Below, piece by piece: positions 14,137 through 17,131 of a stretch of 17,131 bases of DNA. The DNA lies in contig VGVU01000016.1 of assembly GCA_016873905.1 (NCBI GenBank), forward strand, positions 1-17,131, in the 5' to 3' direction. The notes beneath the pieces were generated by a model. The model searched no databases. It was not told the origin of the DNA and worked only from the letters and a program-made list of their open reading frames with translations. Source of the stretch: Betaproteobacteria bacterium. Lineage in GTDB: Bacteria > Pseudomonadota > Gammaproteobacteria > Burkholderiales > Thiobacillaceae. A program made the translations under genes and the position numbers. Position 1 is the stretch's first letter. Each line of letters opens with the position of its first letter.

Positions 14137-14493
14137 ATGGAACTCTTCTACCGTTTCCGCCTTGAGGCCGCCCGCCGGCTCCCGCATCTACCCGACGAAC
14201 ACCCCTGTTCGCGCCTGCACGGCCACAGCTTCCGCCTTGAGGTCCGCGTCAGCGGACCGCTCGACCCTACCCTGGGCTGGGTCTGTGATTTTTCCGAAAT
14301 CGAGACCGCCTGTAATGCCTTGCGTGATCAACTCGATCACCGCACGCTGAACGAGATCAACGGCCTTGAAAACCCCACCAGCGAACATCTGGCCCTTTGG
14401 TTCTGGACTCGCCTTCAGCCGCAGCTCCCGGGCCTGACGGAGATCCGGATTCAGGAAACCGACCGCGCCGGCTGTATCTATCGCGGCACATAA
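14137..14493 (+). CDS. queD: QueD-like 6-carboxytetrahydropterin synthase with altered zinc site
   Basis: QueD converts 7,8-dihydroneopterin triphosphate to 6-carboxytetrahydropterin, the second step towards queuosine in tRNA. The 118-residue product aligns through its length with E. coli QueD: CSRLHGHSFRLEV, GWVCDFSEI, LDHRTLNEI, GLENPTSE and AGCIYRGT. Catalytic positions are present: Cys24, His68, Glu107. Two of three zinc ligands, His28 and His30, are kept. The third, His in FEAAHRLPH of E. coli (His16), is Arg13 here (codon CGC; CAC would restore His). The protein may be impaired, may use another ligand, or the base may be an error. Starts 27 bp after rho with no clear ribosome site. No other queuosine gene is nearby. 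Alternative naming: 6-pyruvoyl-tetrahydropterin synthase family. Confidence 0.88.
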   Translation: MELFYRFRLEAARRLPHLPDEHPCSRLHGHSFRLEVRVSGPLDPTLGWVCDFSEIETACNALRDQLDHRTLNEINGLENPTSEHLALWFWTRLQPQLPGLTEIRIQETDRAGCIYRGT

Positions 14494-14525
14494 TTCAGTA
14501 AGGCGCGCACAGGCCCGCCTCAGCA

Positions 14526-14537
14526 TTGCACTTGCAA
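14526..14537 (+). repeat. Short palindrome upstream of the DUF302 pair
   Basis: TTGCA-CT-TGCAA lies 64-75 bp before the first DUF302 start. It might be a small operator or contribute TTGCAA/TTGCAC as a -35, but the spacing to TATGCG (14552) is off, so no promoter is called. Confidence 0.3.
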
Positions 14538-14600
14538 ACCATCTGCCGCAGTATGCGCAACATGCCCTCCCTGTTGAGCGCCTCGTTGCGCGGAATGTCC

Positions 14601-15065
14601 ATGCTACGAACAATTACACGCCTGGCCCTGCTCCTGCTCCTCACCGTTGCCCGTAGCGCTTACGCGGCCGATGAGGTACCGATCCTGATCCGCAATCTGC
14701 CCGGTTACAGCCTCGACCAGGCCAATGCGGCCCTGATTAGCGCGATTACCAACCACAACTACACCTTCGTGCGTCAGCAGGCGGCCGACGCCCGCCTTGT
14801 TCCCCAAGTCCTGGAGGGACGCAAGGTCCGCATCGTCTATTTCTGCAATTTCGCCAAGATGGAGCGCGCCCTCAATATTGATGTGCGTGCCGCCCAAATG
14901 CTGCCCTGCCGCTTCACCCTGGTCGAGGCCGAGAATGGCAGCGTGTCCCTCATTGCCATCAATCCAGCCTGGCTCTCGGAGGGGCTCAACAACCCCCTCC
15001 TGCATCCGGATTGCCTTGAACTGAAGCGCGACTACCTCTCCATCATGGACGAGGTGTCCCTGTGA
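14601..15065 (+). CDS. Exported DUF302-family protein (first of pair)
   Basis: A 154-residue protein with a signal peptide (MLRTITRLALLLLLTVARSAYA, likely cut after Ala22) and a DUF302 domain of about 120 residues: GYSLDQANAALISAITNHNY, VRIVYFCNFAKMERALNID, MLPCRFTLVEAENGSVSLIAINP. It contains Cys82, Cys103 (in the family's LPC motif) and Cys138. DUF302 proteins are small alpha/beta proteins of unknown function, often exported in respiratory bacteria. The frame is open upstream to 14526; I prefer the ATG at 14601 because GGA lies 6 nt before it and the signal peptide begins there. ATG at 14595 is possible. It overlaps the next gene by 4 bp (GTGA). Confidence 0.82.
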   Translation: MLRTITRLALLLLLTVARSAYAADEVPILIRNLPGYSLDQANAALISAITNHNYTFVRQQAADARLVPQVLEGRKVRIVYFCNFAKMERALNIDVRAAQMLPCRFTLVEAENGSVSLIAINPAWLSEGLNNPLLHPDCLELKRDYLSIMDEVSL

Positions 15066-15553
15066 GCCGCGCCATGATTGCCACCCTAAAGGTCGCCGGC
15101 AGGCTGCTCTGTCTCCTGACCCTCAGTCTGGGTAGCGTCCAGGCGGCGCCGCTCATCGCCAGCAAGAAAACCGATCCGCGCGCCGCCTTCGATGATCTCG
15201 CTATCGCGGCCAGTAACCACGGTTACACCATCGTCAAACTGCAACCCGTGGACAGTGCCATGACCAAGCGTGGTTTTGATAATCCCCATGTCCGGCTCTT
15301 TTTCATCGGCAAGGCGGAGGCCGTACGCGAGGCAGAAGAGAAAGCACCGCTCCTGATGCAAATGTTGCCCCTGCGCATTGTCATGATCCTGCGCAAGGAT
15401 GAGGTCGCCCTGATGAGTGACGACTTCGAATACTGGCGCCAGTTCTTCTCCGACACCTGGTCGCGCCCGCTACTCAAGCAATGGGAAGAGGATATGCGCG
15501 CCATCCTGAACGATTACGCCGGCAACGGCAGGCCCGCAACGGCTAGCCCTTAA
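15062..15553 (+). CDS. Exported DUF302-like protein (second of pair)
   Basis: A 163-residue protein with a signal peptide (MSRAMIATLKVAGRLLCLLTLSLGSVQA, cut after Ala28) and a diverged DUF302-like region: DLAIAASNHGYTIVKLQPVDSAM, VRLFFIGKAEAVREAEEKAP, MLPLRIVMILRKDEVALMSDD. The LPC cysteine of the family is Leu104 here, and the mature protein has no Cys. The GTG start at 15062 overlaps the TGA of the previous gene (GTGA) and has GAGG 7 nt upstream, so translation is probably coupled. An ATG at 15074 would also leave a signal peptide. The tight overlap suggests the two products act together. It converges with lipB, with 10 bp between the stops and no terminator seen. Confidence 0.78.
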   Translation: MSRAMIATLKVAGRLLCLLTLSLGSVQAAPLIASKKTDPRAAFDDLAIAASNHGYTIVKLQPVDSAMTKRGFDNPHVRLFFIGKAEAVREAEEKAPLLMQMLPLRIVMILRKDEVALMSDDFEYWRQFFSDTWSRPLLKQWEEDMRAILNDYAGNGRPATASP

Positions 15554-15563
15554 CGACAAGCCC

Positions 15564-16184
15564 CTAAAGTAAGGCCAACAGACGCCCCGCCAGCCGATCG
15601 GCCACCCCGCCCGGCGGCAGTGAACACCCCTGATCCTGCATCTGCGTTACGGCCAATCCCGCATAACCGCACGGGTTGATCGCCACAAAAGGGCTCAGGT
15701 CCATCGCCACATTGAGGCTGACGCCGTGGTAGCTGCAACCGTTGCGGATGCGCAGACCCAAGGCCGCAATCTTGGCCCCACCCGCATCCTCCCCGACATA
15801 GACGCCCGGGGCCCCGTCACGGCGCCCCGCCACGATCCCCTCAGCCGCCAGCACCTCGATCACCGCACCTTCCAGGCGCCGCACCAGCTCCTTGACGCCA
15901 TAACCGCGCCGGCGCAGATCCAGCAGGACATACGCCACCACCTGCCCCGGACCGTGATAGGTCACCTGCCCCCCCCGATCAATCGCCACCACCGGGATGC
16001 CGACATCGGCCAGAAGGTGTTCACGCCGACCGGCCTGACCCAGAGTAAAGACGGGCGGGTGTTCCACCAGCCAGATCTCGTCCTCGGTGTGGGCATCGCG
16101 TCCCGCCGTGAAAGACTGCATGGCCCGCCAGGTGGCTTCATAGGGCACAAGGCCAAGCGGACGCACTCGGACGGGCAGCGTCAC
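15564..16184 (-). CDS. lipB: Octanoyl-[acyl-carrier-protein]:protein N-octanoyltransferase
   Basis: LipB moves octanoate from acyl carrier protein to lipoyl domains, the first step of lipoate cofactor assembly on pyruvate and 2-oxoglutarate dehydrogenases. The 206-residue protein has the LipB signature RGGQVTYHGPGQ (70-81), the catalytic Lys138 in GAKIAALGLRI, SYHGVSLNV, and the catalytic Cys171 in INPCGY. Length is near E. coli LipB (213). The start is GTG at 16184 with GAGG 7 nt upstream in the run CGAGGCGGGTT. lipA, the usual partner, is not in the window. It lies 30 bp downstream of the PDC sensor gene on the same strand and may share its transcript. Confidence 0.96.
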   Translation of the reverse strand: MTLPVRVRPLGLVPYEATWRAMQSFTAGRDAHTEDEIWLVEHPPVFTLGQAGRREHLLADVGIPVVAIDRGGQVTYHGPGQVVAYVLLDLRRRGYGVKELVRRLEGAVIEVLAAEGIVAGRRDGAPGVYVGEDAGGAKIAALGLRIRNGCSYHGVSLNVAMDLSPFVAINPCGYAGLAVTQMQDQGCSLPPGGVADRLAGRLLALL

Positions 16185-16198
16185 AACCCGCCTCGGCG

Positions 16199-16222
16199 AC
16201 TCATGCCCCGTGCCTCATGAGT
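16199..16222 (-). repeat. Inverted repeat between the PDC-sensor gene and lipB
   Basis: ACTCATG (16199-16205) and CATGAGT (16216-16222) can form a 7-bp stem with a 10-nt loop in the intercistronic mRNA, spanning the upstream stop codon and ending a few bases before the lipB ribosome site. The ATG in its lipB-proximal arm opens an 8-codon frame (MSRRGGL-stop, 16204-16181) whose TGA overlaps the lipB GTG. It could modulate lipB translation. Confidence 0.4.
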
Positions 16223-17131
16223 TAGCGCTCAACTCTCCGCCCACCCAGAAGGTATCGCCCTTGGTCAGGAACTCGTCCCACGGCAAATAATGCGTCCCGT
16301 CGCAGGAGAAGGTCAGGGCCACCATGCCGTTAAAGATGTTCAGGGTCGCCGAGCGCAGATAGAAGGTCTCGTCCACAAAACGCAGCCGCTTGATGGTCTG
16401 GAGGATGTCGCGGATGCGCTCGGCCGGGACCAGCGCCGCCCCCGGGACAGCCGCGCCACACCGTGAACCCGCCCGAAAGTGAGCGCACGCTCCGTCCTTG
16501 GCAGGCTCTGCCGAAGGGTAATTACAGCGCGGGAAGGTCAGACAGATATCCGGCCGGGTCAGGCTGGCAATATCGAGCAGGCGGTAACGGTAAGGATCGT
16601 CCATCAACCACAGCGTCACCCGGCTGCTGGACAGGTGCAGTTTGCAGTGGAATACGCCATGGTCGAGGATCAGTTCCTCCATCACCCCCAACACGGTGTC
16701 GATATGGAGATCCATCTGGCTATCACTGCGCGACTGGTGAAACACCGTGCCGCGAATCGCCGGATCGCCCTTGATCTGGCGCCAGTTGCGCGGCTCATCG
16801 GCCAGTTCGCGGGTCAAAGGCAGGTCGCGCAGGTCAAAATCGGCCCCGATATAACCCAGCACATGACCGGTGTCGTCCCGGACCAACTGGATGGCCGTCA
16901 GCGACGGGCGCTTCACCCGCATGCTGATATAGGCCTGCGACAACAAAAAACCACTGATGGGCACCGCCTCACGCATGTAGGGACGCTGCGAGCGATCACG
17001 GCCGACATCGCCGGCATCACGGCCGTCTTGCATCAGGTTAGCGCTGATCTGGATGCCGTCCGGTCGCAGCGCATACATGAACTTGCAATAGGGAATGCCA
17101 TGGATAGCCGCCTCCAGCACATCATTGAGAT
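16215..17131 (-). CDS. PDC/Cache sensor-domain protein, N-terminus beyond window edge
   Basis: At least 305 residues of a protein that starts outside the window. The first part resembles a PDC (Cache) ligand-sensing domain: YALRPDGIQISANL, GRDRSQRPYMREAVP, FLLSQAYISMRVKRPSLTAIQLVRDDTGHVLGYIGADFDLRDLPL. The following 190 or so residues match nothing I recognise and contain a cysteine cluster (ICLTFPRCNY and GACAHFRAGSRCG). No transmembrane helix, histidine kinase, GGDEF, EAL or chemoreceptor domain is visible in the present part, so it looks like a stand-alone sensor or a Cache domain reused for another job. Stop TGA at 16217-16215, 30 bp before lipB. Function unknown. Confidence 0.75.
   Translation of the reverse strand, partial: LNDVLEAAIHGIPYCKFMYALRPDGIQISANLMQDGRDAGDVGRDRSQRPYMREAVPISGFLLSQAYISMRVKRPSLTAIQLVRDDTGHVLGYIGADFDLRDLPLTRELADEPRNWRQIKGDPAIRGTVFHQSRSDSQMDLHIDTVLGVMEELILDHGVFHCKLHLSSSRVTLWLMDDPYRYRLLDIASLTRPDICLTFPRCNYPSAEPAKDGACAHFRAGSRCGAAVPGAALVPAERIRDILQTIKRLRFVDETFYLRSATLNIFNGMVALTFSCDGTHYLPWDEFLTKGDTFWVGGELSANS

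Noticed and set aside
12865..14187. 440-codon minus-strand open frame
   Set aside because: Antisense to rho, which aligns end to end with E. coli Rho; no sign of an independent protein.

Overview
The window is a GC-rich, densely coded piece of a proteobacterial chromosome. Protein character (E. coli-like GltB, Rep, Rho and QueD, a two-domain class I cytochrome c5, a DUF971 protein, LipB) points to the beta/gamma Proteobacteria. The exact genus cannot be read from the sequence. A membrane-anchored dihaem cytochrome c5 and a pair of exported DUF302 proteins suit a respiratory, possibly chemolithotrophic lifestyle, but that is inference. I see no insertion sequence, phage gene, CRISPR array or other clear mobile DNA. 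It reads as ordinary core genome with a few unusual details.

Layout. Positions 1-5876 (minus) hold the NADPH-glutamate synthase operon gltB-gltD; gltD is cut by the window edge a few codons before its end. A divergent promoter region (5877-6053) separates it from a PfkB-family sugar/nucleoside kinase (plus). The kinase converges on apaH (minus). apaH and rep (plus) diverge from a 45-bp spacer that seems to hold two overlapping promoters with almost no leader on either side. rep and a cytochrome c5 gene (minus) converge on a shared hairpin terminator. The cytochrome gene diverges from a tRNA-Arg(CCG) gene, which converges on an HU gene through a second, perfect 14-bp stem terminator.

A 249-bp intergenic region between HU and a DUF971 gene is AT-rich and holds a 19-bp palindrome followed by nine T and a threefold 12-bp tandem repeat. 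On the plus strand then follow DUF971, trxA, rho, a QueD-like gene and two overlapping DUF302 genes. lipB (minus) converges on these and lies 30 bp downstream of a partial PDC/Cache sensor-domain gene that runs off the right edge.

Functional links. gltBD is the ammonia-assimilation module. rep, rho, HU and tRNA-Arg are information-processing genes. trxA and the cytochrome are redox genes, and lipB supplies octanoyl groups for lipoylation (lipA is not in the window). The most notable sequence details are the QueD homologue with an Arg at a zinc-ligand His position, the cytochrome c5 whose second haem domain lacks the usual axial Met, the Cys-rich tail of DUF971, the overlapping near-leaderless apaH/rep promoters, and the 12-bp repeat array. 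I found no convincing wholly new multi-gene system.
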